DNA from: Thiomicrorhabdus sp965603495
Lineage (GTDB): Bacteria; Pseudomonadota; Gammaproteobacteria; Thiomicrospirales; Thiomicrospiraceae
NCBI GenBank assembly: GCA_965603495.1
Contig: CBFDDF010000001.1
Location: 186,001-250,000, forward strand
Length of the DNA stretch: 64,000 bases
Direction: 5' to 3'
Made by a program: the position numbers and the translations under genes. The notes beneath the pieces are model-generated. The model had not been told where the DNA came from. It did not search any database and worked only from the letters and a program-made list of their open reading frames with translations. Shown piece after piece: positions 8,606 through 17,354 of this stretch (its first letter is position 1; each line of letters starts with the position of its first letter).

Positions 8606-10605
8606 GAAAAATTAAGCCACTCTGTCAGGGGTTTAGGTTTGCCAAGGTAATAGCCTTGACCATAAGTAATGCCGATTTCAGTTAGGACCTGAACATCTTG
8701 CAAGGTTTCAACATATTCTGCAACTGTTTCTTGATTACGTAAGGCACTTATTTCCTGAATATACCGTATCACTGCTTTATCGGTGGGGTCAGTATGCATG
8801 TCTTTAACAAAGCTACCATCAATTTTAACCACATCAAACGGCAGGTTTTTTAGGTACTCAAAAGAGGACATGCCCGTACCAAAATCATCTAAAGCAAAGC
8901 CGATCTTCTGATTTTTACAATATTGAATGAAGTCAGATGCTTTTGTTAAGTTACCGACTGCGGAGGTTTCAGTCAGCTCTAAACTGAGTTTTTCCCAAGG
9001 AAAATCGAAGTGTTCAATGGCCTGTTTTACCGTAGCTTGAAACTCAGGATTGTTCAATGAGGCACCTGCCAAATTGACATGTGCGGCATGCAGATTTTGA
9101 ATATGTTCAGGGTGTTTAGTGACGGTTTCCAAAAACGTCCACAATACAAATATATCGATCTCCGCCATCATTTGATAGCGTTCAGCGGTGGGTAAAAAGA
9201 AATCAGGTGGAATGAAATTACCTTTGCTATCCCATAGTCGTATCAGGATTTCATAACCGATTTGAGTCGATTCGGTTTGCAATGGCACAATCGCTTGCGC
9301 AAAAAGCTCAAAACGTGAAGGACCGTCACCGAGGGCTTCTTTGATAAAACCAGCCACTTCAATATCACGGTCAAATTTTTGTGTACTGGAATCTCCTGGC
9401 TGGTAAATATGTAACTGATTACGGCCTGCAGATTTTGCCACATAAAAGGCAGAATCGGCAGCTTTAGTGAGGCCTTCCAAGGTATATTCAAAAGGCTTAA
9501 AGGCCACTAATCCCATTGAAGCAGAGACCGATAAGGACTCTCCCTCCCAGATAAAACGGAAGTCTTTTAAAGTCGCCAAGGTTTTTTGGGCCTGTTGAGT
9601 GCCTTCTTTAAGTGAGCAGTTGGGGATGAGTATCATAAAATCATCCCCGCCTGTTCTTGCCAAAACACTGTTCTTAGGTAAGTCGGTCGCACAGCTTGTG
9701 GCAATCATCTTTAGTAGTTCATCGCCCGCCACATGACCGACAGAGTCATTAATCAGTTTAAATTGGTCTAAGTCTATTTGTAGCAGGATGTGTCGGGTCT
9801 CAACGGACTGTTCTTCGGCGTGTAAGTAGTGTTTGAGTTTTGTTTGAAAGCCCTGCTGGTTGTAAAAGCCCGTGAGTTGGTCGTGCTCTGCCTGGTAACG
9901 CAACTGTTCTGTAGTGGTCGAAATTTGGGACATCATTTGATTGAAGCCATCAAATAAAGATTTAACTTCATTTTGAGAGGTTGTGGTGAGTATGGGAAAG
10001 TTATTTTCTGCTGGTTGGCTGTTTTTCATCGCCGAGGCAAGGGTTTCAAAAGGTCTAGAGTAGAGTCGACTCAGCCTAAGGGTGAGAAAAAATCCAATTA
10101 AAAGTTCCAAAGGGAAGGCGATGATTAAATAGATTAAATGTTCATTTAATTGGGTGGTGAGATCATGCATGTCGATAATGTAGACAACTTCTCCAAAAGT
10201 ATATTCATCTACTGCTAAGGGCAGTTTGACATATAAATCGACCCCCGAAAATCGAGGTTCTTCGGTAGCTTCTGCCACTAAGTGGTCATATTCATAAGCG
10301 GGTTTAGAATTGTATTCAAACACAGCTTGATGCTGGTCGTTATAAAGCAGTACGCGATCGACCGAGTTAAATTGCGATAACCGAAATGAGAGATCTGAGA
10401 AAACATCTGTCTCATTACTGACCAGGGCCTTGAGCATGTCATGACTCATTGATTTGTTCAGGGTTTGCGAGAGTTCAATAGCAAGAGCTTCACGCTCTTT
10501 TTGATCTAACCAGTAGGCTAAAGAGAGCGTTGCCAGGGTGATGCCCAACAGCATCAAAGAGGTCAGTGCAAAAAGTTGTGTGCGGATGCTAAGGGTGCGC
10601 CACAT
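8602..10605 (-). CDS. Membrane GGDEF-EAL cyclic-di-GMP signalling protein
   Basis: 667 aa. Two membrane segments (about 10-32 and 155-178) bracket a periplasmic sensor region of roughly 120 residues. A HAMP domain follows, then GGDEF (signature RTGGDDF, which keeps the catalytic carboxylates) and EAL. The EAL domain reads YEILIRL in place of the canonical EAL/ExLxR, and keeps ELTET, DDFGTG and VKIDGSFV. Both activities are therefore possible, with neither proven. The architecture resembles LapD/MorA-like inner-membrane regulators. It is transcribed with the exported rhodanese upstream (39-bp gap) and tmcA downstream (4-bp overlap), an odd mix of periplasmic sulfur chemistry, signalling and tRNA modification. 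Confidence 0.88.
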   Translation of the reverse strand: MWRTLSIRTQLFALTSLMLLGITLATLSLAYWLDQKEREALAIELSQTLNKSMSHDMLKALVSNETDVFSDLSFRLSQFNSVDRVLLYNDQHQAVFEYNSKPAYEYDHLVAEATEEPRFSGVDLYVKLPLAVDEYTFGEVVYIIDMHDLTTQLNEHLIYLIIAFPLELLIGFFLTLRLSRLYSRPFETLASAMKNSQPAENNFPILTTTSQNEVKSLFDGFNQMMSQISTTTEQLRYQAEHDQLTGFYNQQGFQTKLKHYLHAEEQSVETRHILLQIDLDQFKLINDSVGHVAGDELLKMIATSCATDLPKNSVLARTGGDDFMILIPNCSLKEGTQQAQKTLATLKDFRFIWEGESLSVSASMGLVAFKPFEYTLEGLTKAADSAFYVAKSAGRNQLHIYQPGDSSTQKFDRDIEVAGFIKEALGDGPSRFELFAQAIVPLQTESTQIGYEILIRLWDSKGNFIPPDFFLPTAERYQMMAEIDIFVLWTFLETVTKHPEHIQNLHAAHVNLAGASLNNPEFQATVKQAIEHFDFPWEKLSLELTETSAVGNLTKASDFIQYCKNQKIGFALDDFGTGMSSFEYLKNLPFDVVKIDGSFVKDMHTDPTDKAVIRYIQEISALRNQETVAEYVETLQDVQVLTEIGITYGQGYYLGKPKPLTEWLNFS

Positions 10606-10644
10606 ACAGGAGATCCTTTATTTACTTATCATTTCTTACGTCGG

Positions 10645-11595
10645 TTAATCTATTTTATGTGCACTGGATTCAGGGGGTTCTTTTTCAATGGCTAAACTGA
10701 AGTCATTCCCCCACTCTTTCCAAGAAGCATCGTAGTTCGCGACGTTATAACCAAGCTCTCTGAGAGTGAAATAGTTCATTGTAGAGATACGACCGATGGC
10801 ACAGTAGAGCACCACTTTTTTAGTTTTGGGGATGTCAGCATAAAGCGTTTGTAATTCATCCATAGACTTAAGGCTGGTGATTTGTGCTTCTTGCTTTAAG
10901 TTATGCCCAGCCGGAATATTGGTGGCGCTGGGAATGTGACCAAAGCGTTTGGCCGAAGATTCTAAACCACGGTAGGCTGTATTAGGTCGAGCATCGATAA
11001 TCAGTTGATTAGGGTTTTTTGAGGCCAGGAGGGTTGTCAGCTTAGTCGCCAAACGTTCGTGATTAATCACGGGGATATATTGGCTAGGAATCGGAGAAGG
11101 CGTGTCAAACGCCAGTGGTAAATTAAGGCTCAACCAATCAACGTAACCTTTATTCAAAATTTTAAGGTTTTTTAGGCCATACACTTCAAGCGTCCAAAAC
11201 AGCCGAGCAGCATTCATCATTTGACCGTTGTCGTAAATCACCACTGGGGTATCGGTATTCAGGCCTAAGTTGCGTAAGATATGTTGCAACTGAGTGGGTT
11301 GAACGATACGACCATCAATGCTTTTATTATGGTAAGTCCAAACCTCAGGAAAGTTTAAGGCGCCTTGAATATGACCTTGTTGATATTCTTGTTCAGTACG
11401 GCTATCTAAAATGACCAGGCCTGGTGAGTTTAAGTTTTGTTGGAGTTGCTCCGCTGATATTCTCAGAGGTTCTGCTGCAGAGAGGTTTAAGCTGATAAAA
11501 AATAGCAAAAGACCTAAGACCGAAAGTCCTAGTGCTGCAATGAGTCGCTTATTTAGCAAGGCTTGAACGTTTAAATTGTGTGTCGTCTGGAGCAT
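10645..11595 (-). CDS. Exported two-domain rhodanese (thiosulfate sulfurtransferase)
   Basis: 316 aa from the ATG at 11595, chosen because AAGGA lies about 10 nt upstream and the protein then opens with a normal signal peptide or anchor ending LNLSAAEP. A longer frame reaches 11709 but adds 38 residues without rhodanese character. Two rhodanese domains follow. The first has Asp in place of the active-site Cys (IYDNGQ), the usual inactive domain. The second carries the catalytic Cys at about residue 265 (YCAIGRIST). It probably transfers sulfane sulfur in the periplasm, fitting a sulfur oxidiser. An exact repeat copy inside the gene encodes PGLV in the first domain. Confidence 0.85.
   Translation of the reverse strand: MLQTTHNLNVQALLNKRLIAALGLSVLGLLLFFISLNLSAAEPLRISAEQLQQNLNSPGLVILDSRTEQEYQQGHIQGALNFPEVWTYHNKSIDGRIVQPTQLQHILRNLGLNTDTPVVIYDNGQMMNAARLFWTLEVYGLKNLKILNKGYVDWLSLNLPLAFDTPSPIPSQYIPVINHERLATKLTTLLASKNPNQLIIDARPNTAYRGLESSAKRFGHIPSATNIPAGHNLKQEAQITSLKSMDELQTLYADIPKTKKVVLYCAIGRISTMNYFTLRELGYNVANYDASWKEWGNDFSLAIEKEPPESSAHKID
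11414..11425. repeat. ACCAGGCCTGGT palindrome, copy 2 (inside rhodanese gene)
   Basis: Exact core within the first rhodanese domain, encoding PGLV on the minus strand. Plus-strand flank GAGTTT fits the extended consensus. The immediate flanks are G and G, so there are no complementary arms. Confidence 0.95.
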
Positions 11596-11816
11596 GATGG
11601 CAATTCCTTTTTCATTAAATTCTCTTTTCAAGACCTTACTCAGCGCAAATTCTTTCAGAGAAGTCAGAATGATTGCTTTAGAATCAAACAAGTTCATTGC
11701 AATATGCAAATGCTCACTCTATTGAATAAGCACCTATAATAAGAGTTATTCGGCGTCTAAAGAGAGAAAAAGACTCAGACGAAATTAGGGCAAATAATCG
11801 CAAATGATGGCAAACA

Positions 11817-13802
11817 ATGGCACTTGAGAAACTCACTTTAGCACAAGTTAACTGGATTGATGGCATCGTTCCGCATTCGGAGCAGTTTGATGATTTCTAT
11901 TTCAACACCGATGGTGGTTTGCAAGAGATAGAACACACTTTTATTCAACCGAATCGCTTGGCGGAACGCTTCTCGGAATGTCTTTCAGAACAGACCTTTC
12001 GGATTGCCGAAACGGGCTTTGGTTCTGGCCTTAATTTTCTGGCAGTGTCATTACTTTGGTTGGCAAAAAGTCCAGTTAATTGTCAGTTACATTTTATCTC
12101 TTTTGAAAAGTTCCCGATGCAATTGACGGATTTACAAAAAGCGCACCAGGCCTATCCACAGCTTTTAGAGCTCGCCGAAGTTTTACAAAATCAATATCCG
12201 CTGTTAATGCCAGGCTGGCATGATATCTGGCTATTTAAAGGCCGCGTGCGTTTAACGCTATGGTTTGGGGATGTGCTGAAAGGCTTGCCTGAATGTGATG
12301 CTTCACTGGGTTCTAGAGTCGATGTTTGGTTACTCGATGGCTTTACGCCCGGTAAAAACCCCGATATGTGGCGGCCAGGGCTCTATAAAGAAATGTCGCG
12401 TTTAAGTCATGCTCAAACCACCTTTTCGACGTTTACCTCGGCAGGCGATGTGCGCCGCGGGCTTCAAGCGGCTGGCTTCGCTGTCCATAAAGCCAGTGGT
12501 TATGGTAAAAAACGCGAAATGTGTTTTGGCCATTTAGCGCAAGTGCGTCCTTATAGTTTAAAAGCGCCTTGGTTCAGTCGACCAGAACCGATCAAAACCG
12601 GCACTGCGATTGTCGTTGGGGCAGGCTTGGCGGGGGCGAGTGTGGCTTATCAATTGGCTAAAGCGGGATGGAAAGTCACGGTCTTAGAAGAAAAAGACAG
12701 CGTGGCCAATGCAGCCTCGGGAAATTTAGCAGGTACCGTGCATCCATTGATTACGGCCGATTGGAATCTTCGTAGCCAGTGGTATTTGCAAGGCTTTGAA
12801 GCCACTTTGCGCACATTGTTGCCGTGGTTAGCCTCCGAAGAAATTCAGGGTGATTTACAGGGAATGGTGCAGCTATTGGTGACTGAAACCAGTTTAGAGC
12901 GCGTTAAGGATTCACTGGTTCGGGTCGGTTTTCCGGAAGCCTTAGCGGTGTGGTTAACCGCTCTTGAAGTCAGCGAAAAAATCGGCGGACAGGTTACGGC
13001 ACCTGGGTTATTTTTCCCCAATGGCGGTTGGTTGAATCCACCTTCGGTGGTTAAGCGCTGTTTACAGCATGAATCCATTCTCGTCTGCACATCTGAGTCC
13101 GTTAAAAGTATTGAAAACAACTCAGATTCAGAAAGTGACCAGGCCTGGTCAGTGGTTACCCAATCACAAATTTTAAAAGCCGATATTGTTGTGGTCGCTA
13201 CGGGCAGTTTAAATACGGATTTAAATGCGCAATTGGGCTTGCCGATTCGTCCGGTAAAAGGTCAAGTTTCACATCTTGAAGCGGATCAGCAGGCCTATCC
13301 CTTGAAATATCCTCTAACCCATTCAGGCTACTCTTCGCCTTGTGGTGATGGCAGAGCAGTAACGGGCGCAACTTTTGAAGCGCCCAGTTTATCGGAGGCA
13401 CTTTCCATCGAGGGCCATTTAACCAATTTAGAAACCGCCAACAAAGCGCTGCCTAACTGGGTGAATGCCTCCGCAGAATCTCTGCAAGGGCGAATTGCCT
13501 TTAGGCCGACCACGCCCGATCATCTGCCAATTTTTGGCGCAGTGCCAGACAAAGAGTGGCTACAACAGGCTTACCTGTCACAATCCCATACCCATGCAGT
13601 GTATCGCTATAAAACCCAGCATTATCAAAAGGGATTATATGTTTCCAATGGTCACGGCCCAAGAGGTTTGATGTCAGTATTTTTAGCGGCCGAAAGCATT
13701 TTGGCTGAACTACAAGGTAACGCGTTGGTTCAGCCTTTGTCGCTTTATCATGCCAGCCACCCCGCACGTTTTACGATTCGACAGTGGCGCAGCGGTAAAT
13801 AG
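11817..13802 (+). CDS. mnmC: tRNA 5-methylaminomethyl-2-thiouridine biosynthesis bifunctional protein
   Basis: 661 aa, the normal size of the fused enzyme. The N-terminal SAM methyltransferase half (about 1-240) shows ETGFGSGLNFL, LLDGFTPGKNPDMW and TFTSAGDVRRGL. The C-terminal FAD oxidoreductase half begins with the dinucleotide motif VVGAGLAGASVAYQLA near residue 265 and ends with the family block NGHGPRGL. MnmC(o) removes the carboxymethyl group from cmnm5s2U34 and MnmC(m) methylates the product to mnm5s2U34. The start ATG at 11817 gives the usual N-terminus. An exact repeat copy lies inside at 13138, encoding DQAW. The gene is alone on its strand. Confidence 0.96.
   Translation: MALEKLTLAQVNWIDGIVPHSEQFDDFYFNTDGGLQEIEHTFIQPNRLAERFSECLSEQTFRIAETGFGSGLNFLAVSLLWLAKSPVNCQLHFISFEKFPMQLTDLQKAHQAYPQLLELAEVLQNQYPLLMPGWHDIWLFKGRVRLTLWFGDVLKGLPECDASLGSRVDVWLLDGFTPGKNPDMWRPGLYKEMSRLSHAQTTFSTFTSAGDVRRGLQAAGFAVHKASGYGKKREMCFGHLAQVRPYSLKAPWFSRPEPIKTGTAIVVGAGLAGASVAYQLAKAGWKVTVLEEKDSVANAASGNLAGTVHPLITADWNLRSQWYLQGFEATLRTLLPWLASEEIQGDLQGMVQLLVTETSLERVKDSLVRVGFPEALAVWLTALEVSEKIGGQVTAPGLFFPNGGWLNPPSVVKRCLQHESILVCTSESVKSIENNSDSESDQAWSVVTQSQILKADIVVVATGSLNTDLNAQLGLPIRPVKGQVSHLEADQQAYPLKYPLTHSGYSSPCGDGRAVTGATFEAPSLSEALSIEGHLTNLETANKALPNWVNASAESLQGRIAFRPTTPDHLPIFGAVPDKEWLQQAYLSQSHTHAVYRYKTQHYQKGLYVSNGHGPRGLMSVFLAAESILAELQGNALVQPLSLYHASHPARFTIRQWRSGK
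13136..13151. repeat. ACCAGGCCTGGT palindrome, copy 3 (inside mnmC)
   Basis: Exact core extended to a 16-bp perfect palindrome by TGA/TCA arms, inside mnmC where it encodes DQAWS. Read on the minus strand the core is followed by CACTTT, fitting the extended consensus. Confidence 0.95.
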
Positions 13803-13903
13803 TATGATGATGAATAAGTTAAGCTTGGAATAACCGGGTGGGCTTAATTAAATCCACGACCTTAAATAAGGTATCATGATAAAAAATTCACAGAGGATAA
13901 ATC

Positions 13904-14905
13904 GTGCAACATACAGTTTTCACGCAATCAAGAAATCTCAATGAACAGATGCGTCATACACCGTCTTTAACTGTCTTGGTTTTGATTGTTCTGTGGTCGT
14001 TTATGTCATGGCATGCATCGGCTCAAGCGAGTACTAATGTGAGCTTTCAATCAGTTGAATCACCAGCATTTTTTGCACAATTAAATGCATTTTCAGAAGG
14101 TTCGACTAACCCACAAAGGTTAGCGTTTATCCAAAGAAGTGCGCTGCAGAGCTTGTTGGTTAGCACTCCCATTAAAGTTTCGCCAAATACGATGCTGGAA
14201 ACTCAATTGCGCTCTGCTGTCAGAGAAAAGTTGCTAACCTTGCCTCTTTTTCAACCGAATGACACTCAGACTAGTTTACAAGCTGACAAAGTGGATGTGG
14301 TGATGAGCTGGTTGCCAGAAGTCCTCAATCATCAAGCCTATGACAGGCTGCAGGTTTTAGATAAAGAGCGCTCGAAATACCTGCGTATCAATCCGAAGAG
14401 TAATGCTTTTGAACAGCTTAAGCGTCTTATGCCTGCGCTGTATAATATTGAAGAGCATCGCGCTTTACTGCAACTATTAAAGCTGAATGGGGTTGAAGCT
14501 CCGCCGTTAAAAAACAGTCGTCTAGTGGGTTTTTTGGATCAGCATATCAGCCGATTAGCGCGCGGACTCACATTCAATATGAAAGCTTTAGTGCGCGAGG
14601 GCAGAGAGTTTGAACCGGACTTGATTGCCTCTCTGGAACGGCAGAGTTTGACATTTACCGCCAAACCGCCCGATTTTATCTTAGATTATCAGCTCGATAG
14701 CATGGGTCAAGATGGCGTCAGTGGCGTTTGGTTATTTGATGCTAGAATTGCTTTTTTGGATAAACTTGCCATTAAGATTGTCTCTGCGGAATTAACACTG
14801 TCTGAAGTCGCAGACAATGAGTCTCAGGCACAGCGCCAGGCGCTGACTAAAATGGCTGAATCTCTTAGCCAAAACTTATGTGCGTTTTTATTAAAAAAGC
14901 ACTAA
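13904..14905 (+). CDS. Secreted or periplasmic protein of unknown function
   Basis: 333 aa from a GTG start, chosen because AGAGGA lies 7 nt upstream. A signal peptide is evident: after a polar N-region of about 18 residues there is a hydrophobic run (LTVLVLIVLWSFMSW) and a good cleavage site after HASAQA. The mature part is predicted mixed helical and strand, with no Cys clusters or catalytic motif I recognise. Its C-terminal third (ILDYQLDS, VWLFDARIAFLD, AQRQALTKMAES) looks like a secreted or lipoprotein-associated beta domain followed by a helix. I do not recognise the family. A small membrane protein gene follows 65 bp downstream, so the two may be one envelope unit. Confidence 0.7.
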   Translation: MQHTVFTQSRNLNEQMRHTPSLTVLVLIVLWSFMSWHASAQASTNVSFQSVESPAFFAQLNAFSEGSTNPQRLAFIQRSALQSLLVSTPIKVSPNTMLETQLRSAVREKLLTLPLFQPNDTQTSLQADKVDVVMSWLPEVLNHQAYDRLQVLDKERSKYLRINPKSNAFEQLKRLMPALYNIEEHRALLQLLKLNGVEAPPLKNSRLVGFLDQHISRLARGLTFNMKALVREGREFEPDLIASLERQSLTFTAKPPDFILDYQLDSMGQDGVSGVWLFDARIAFLDKLAIKIVSAELTLSEVADNESQAQRQALTKMAESLSQNLCAFLLKKH

Positions 14906-14970
14906 TATGCACTGATTAGATATAAACAATGGTTGCAACTGCGTTTGCAAAACTACAGGAAATTTTTAAA

Positions 14971-15210
14971 ATGAATTTATTTGGCAAGATTAGCATCATT
15001 CTTTGGCTATTTACGTTATTGGCATTTGCCATTATGTTCGATTGGTTTGGTAGCCGTGAAATAGCGGTTTCAGCTTTAGATTATACGCAGTCAGCAGTTG
15101 ATAAATTGGCGGAAACGGGCGATCAGATGCAGGACGTGATTGATGTGGTCAGTGAAGATAATGAGACCCTAACGGAAGCTAAAAAGACCGTGGGTGAGAA
15201 GGTGGAGTAA
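14971..15210 (+). CDS. Small single-pass membrane protein
   Basis: 79 aa from the ATG at 14971, preceded by CAGGA at a usable distance. An upstream in-frame ATG at 14929 lacks a ribosome binding site. One membrane segment (about residues 6-24, ISIILWLFTLLAFAIMF) is followed by an acidic amphipathic helix (DKLAETGDQMQDVIDVVSED) of coiled-coil character. Function unknown. It may work with the secreted protein encoded just upstream. Confidence 0.6.
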   Translation: MNLFGKISIILWLFTLLAFAIMFDWFGSREIAVSALDYTQSAVDKLAETGDQMQDVIDVVSEDNETLTEAKKTVGEKVE

Positions 15211-15326
15211 ATACGCCTTCTTTCGCTTCGTTGATTTAACGAAGTACGCTTAAAAAAACATCGGAAAACAATGTAGGCCTACTTCACCCTGCCTGGGTAG
15301 ATGTCTATTGAGAATCATCCTGGGTG

Positions 15327-16211
15327 CTAGGCAAAGTGGTTCAACCCTCCTTTTCTCTCTTGCTGTGCGGTTAATTCCTCTTCTAATCGCTTCGGCTGTG
15401 CTGTTTGTGCGTTCGTAAGCGCCTTAAACAGATAGTCCTTTGCCGCTTTGACTGCTTGCGGTAAAGTCTTTCCTTTCGCTAGTTCTGTCGCTATCGCAGA
15501 AGCGTAGGTACAGCCTGTACCATGCGTGTTTGACGTTGCTAATCGAATGCTTGAATAAGCCTGGATAATAGGGTGGTTCAGCGATTTATCATTCGGCATC
15601 ACCAAGTAATCCACTGCCTCTGTTTCGACACTATGCCCGCCTTTAATGACGGCATTTTGCACTCCTAACGTAAATAGACATTGCGCCATTTCAGACACTT
15701 CAATCGCTTCGCCAATAAAGGCAGAATTCGGTTTGGAAGGCGTCGCCGTTTGAATAAGGGCATTAAGCTCTGGAATATTGGGCGTGACAACCGTTGCTAA
15801 AGGCAGCAGTTGATTTATAAATAGGGGCAAAGCCTGCGTTTCCAGCAATGGGCGACCACTGCTACTGATCAGTACCGGGTCTAATACAATCGGTATTTGG
15901 GGATGTTGTTGCAAGCATTCAATCACCACTTTTAAAATCGCTAAGTTGCCTAACATGCCAATTTTTATAGCTTGAATTTGGTAGTCTGCAAATAACGTTT
16001 CTAATTGAATACGCACGATTTCAGGCGCAAGCGGATAAACGGCTGCAACGCCTAAACTGTTTTGTGCCGTAATAGCGGTCGGCACTGTCAGCGCATAACC
16101 ACCTAAGGCATGAATAGTCTTTAAGTCGGCTTGTAGTCCGGCACCTGCAGAACTATCGGATCCGGCAATGCTGAGTATGGTCGGTAAGGCTTGAATAGGT
16201 CTATTTTTCAT
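15327..16211 (-). CDS. thiD: Hydroxymethylpyrimidine / phosphomethylpyrimidine kinase
   Basis: 294 aa. The ribokinase-fold ThiD signatures are clear: SIAGSDSSAGAGLQADLKT near the N-terminus, DPVLISSSG in the middle and the anion-hole/catalytic block THGTGCTYASAIA near residue 233. The enzyme phosphorylates HMP twice to HMP-PP for thiamine synthesis. No other thi gene is in the window, so it may act mainly in salvage or be uncoupled from the main thi cluster. It converges with the small membrane protein gene across a 116-bp gap. Confidence 0.95.
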   Translation of the reverse strand: MKNRPIQALPTILSIAGSDSSAGAGLQADLKTIHALGGYALTVPTAITAQNSLGVAAVYPLAPEIVRIQLETLFADYQIQAIKIGMLGNLAILKVVIECLQQHPQIPIVLDPVLISSSGRPLLETQALPLFINQLLPLATVVTPNIPELNALIQTATPSKPNSAFIGEAIEVSEMAQCLFTLGVQNAVIKGGHSVETEAVDYLVMPNDKSLNHPIIQAYSSIRLATSNTHGTGCTYASAIATELAKGKTLPQAVKAAKDYLFKALTNAQTAQPKRLEEELTAQQERKGGLNHFA

Positions 16212-16340
16212 GGAGTCATGATACTGGTTCTCTTTTGATTAATCAGCAAAAAGCGCATAAACTGATAAAGCATAGTGATGTATTTTGTCGAATAGTCGCT
16301 AATATAAAGCTTTATAAAAGAACACCACCTGGACAAAGGT

Positions 16341-17099
16341 ATGATGAAAAACCAACCTAAAATCGGTTTGATTATTATTGGCGATGAGGTTATCTCCGGT
16401 AAACGTCAAGACAAGCATTTGGCGCAGGCCAATGCTTTATTGCATCCGCGCGGTTTGCAGTTGAGTTGGGTTAGGATTTTGGGGGATGAACCTGAATTCT
16501 TAACACAGACCTTGCGAGAAAGCTTTGCCCAGGGTGGGTTAGTGTTTTGTTTTGGTGGGATTGGCGCCACCCCGGATGACCGGACTCGACAGAGTGCTGC
16601 TTTAGCTCTGGGTTTACCGATTGAACGCCATCCTCAGGCAGTCGCTGAGATTGAGGCGCAGTTTGGGGATGGTGCTTACCCGCAGCGGATTCATATGGCG
16701 GAATATCCAAAAGGTGCGGCAATCATTCCTAATTTCTATAACCGCGTGCCTGGTTTTTCCATTCAAAATCACCATTTTATGCCCGGCTTCCCCATGATGG
16801 CTAAGCCGATGATGGAGTGGGTGTTAGATCATTACTATGCCGATTACCAGCAAACCCCGAATATTGAAAAAGCCATTCGCCTCATTAATGGCCAAGAGTC
16901 AGAATGGGTCGATTTTATGCAAAAATTTGAATTGGCTTATCCAGACTTACGCCTGTTCAGTTTACCGAGCATTAGTGATGATGATAAACGTACCGTTGAG
17001 CTGGGTGTAGAAGGCAAGGAGTCCGACGTTTTAAAGGGCTATGAAGCTTTGGTCACAGAAGCCGAAAGGCGTCAATGTGAGTGGTTACCAGTCTTTTAA
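16341..17099 (+). CDS. CinA-like / MoCF (molybdopterin-binding fold) domain protein
   Basis: 252 aa. The N-terminal 170 residues are a MoaB/Mog-type fold as found in CinA: IGLIIIGDEVISGKRQDKH, then FCFGGIGATPDDRTRQSAA, and a PGFPMM block near residue 150. There is no C-terminal nicotinamide-nucleotide amidase domain, so this is the short single-domain kind often annotated competence/damage-inducible protein A. The biochemical role of this short class is unsettled; related domains act in molybdopterin adenylylation or as ADP-ribose pyrophosphatases. Tandem ATGs sit after AAAGG. The moa/moe cluster is 14 kb away, so a link to it is not implied. Confidence 0.8.
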   Translation: MMKNQPKIGLIIIGDEVISGKRQDKHLAQANALLHPRGLQLSWVRILGDEPEFLTQTLRESFAQGGLVFCFGGIGATPDDRTRQSAALALGLPIERHPQAVAEIEAQFGDGAYPQRIHMAEYPKGAAIIPNFYNRVPGFSIQNHHFMPGFPMMAKPMMEWVLDHYYADYQQTPNIEKAIRLINGQESEWVDFMQKFELAYPDLRLFSLPSISDDDKRTVELGVEGKESDVLKGYEALVTEAERRQCEWLPVF

Positions 17100-17354
17100 A
17101 ATTGCATGGGTTATTCCATTCAATGTATTCTTAATGGCTAAAATCGTCTTATTTTAAGAATTTTAGGTTGCATGCTCAATCGCTTTGTAAAGCATGATAG
17201 TTTTGTTTCTACTCAAAATAACTTATTGATTTTTATAGACAATAAAGGGTATATTGCCCAGTTACACCATTGGTTCTAAAGTGCTTTTTAGTAAGTCTTT
17301 GCTAAAAAAGTCTCAAGCCTCGGTTAGTTATCCTTAATTTTGATAAAAGTGCTT

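Noticed and set aside
16341..17099. A direct role of the CinA-like protein in the moa/moe pathway
   Set aside because: It is 13 kb from the cluster and the short class has no agreed role; only the fold is shared.
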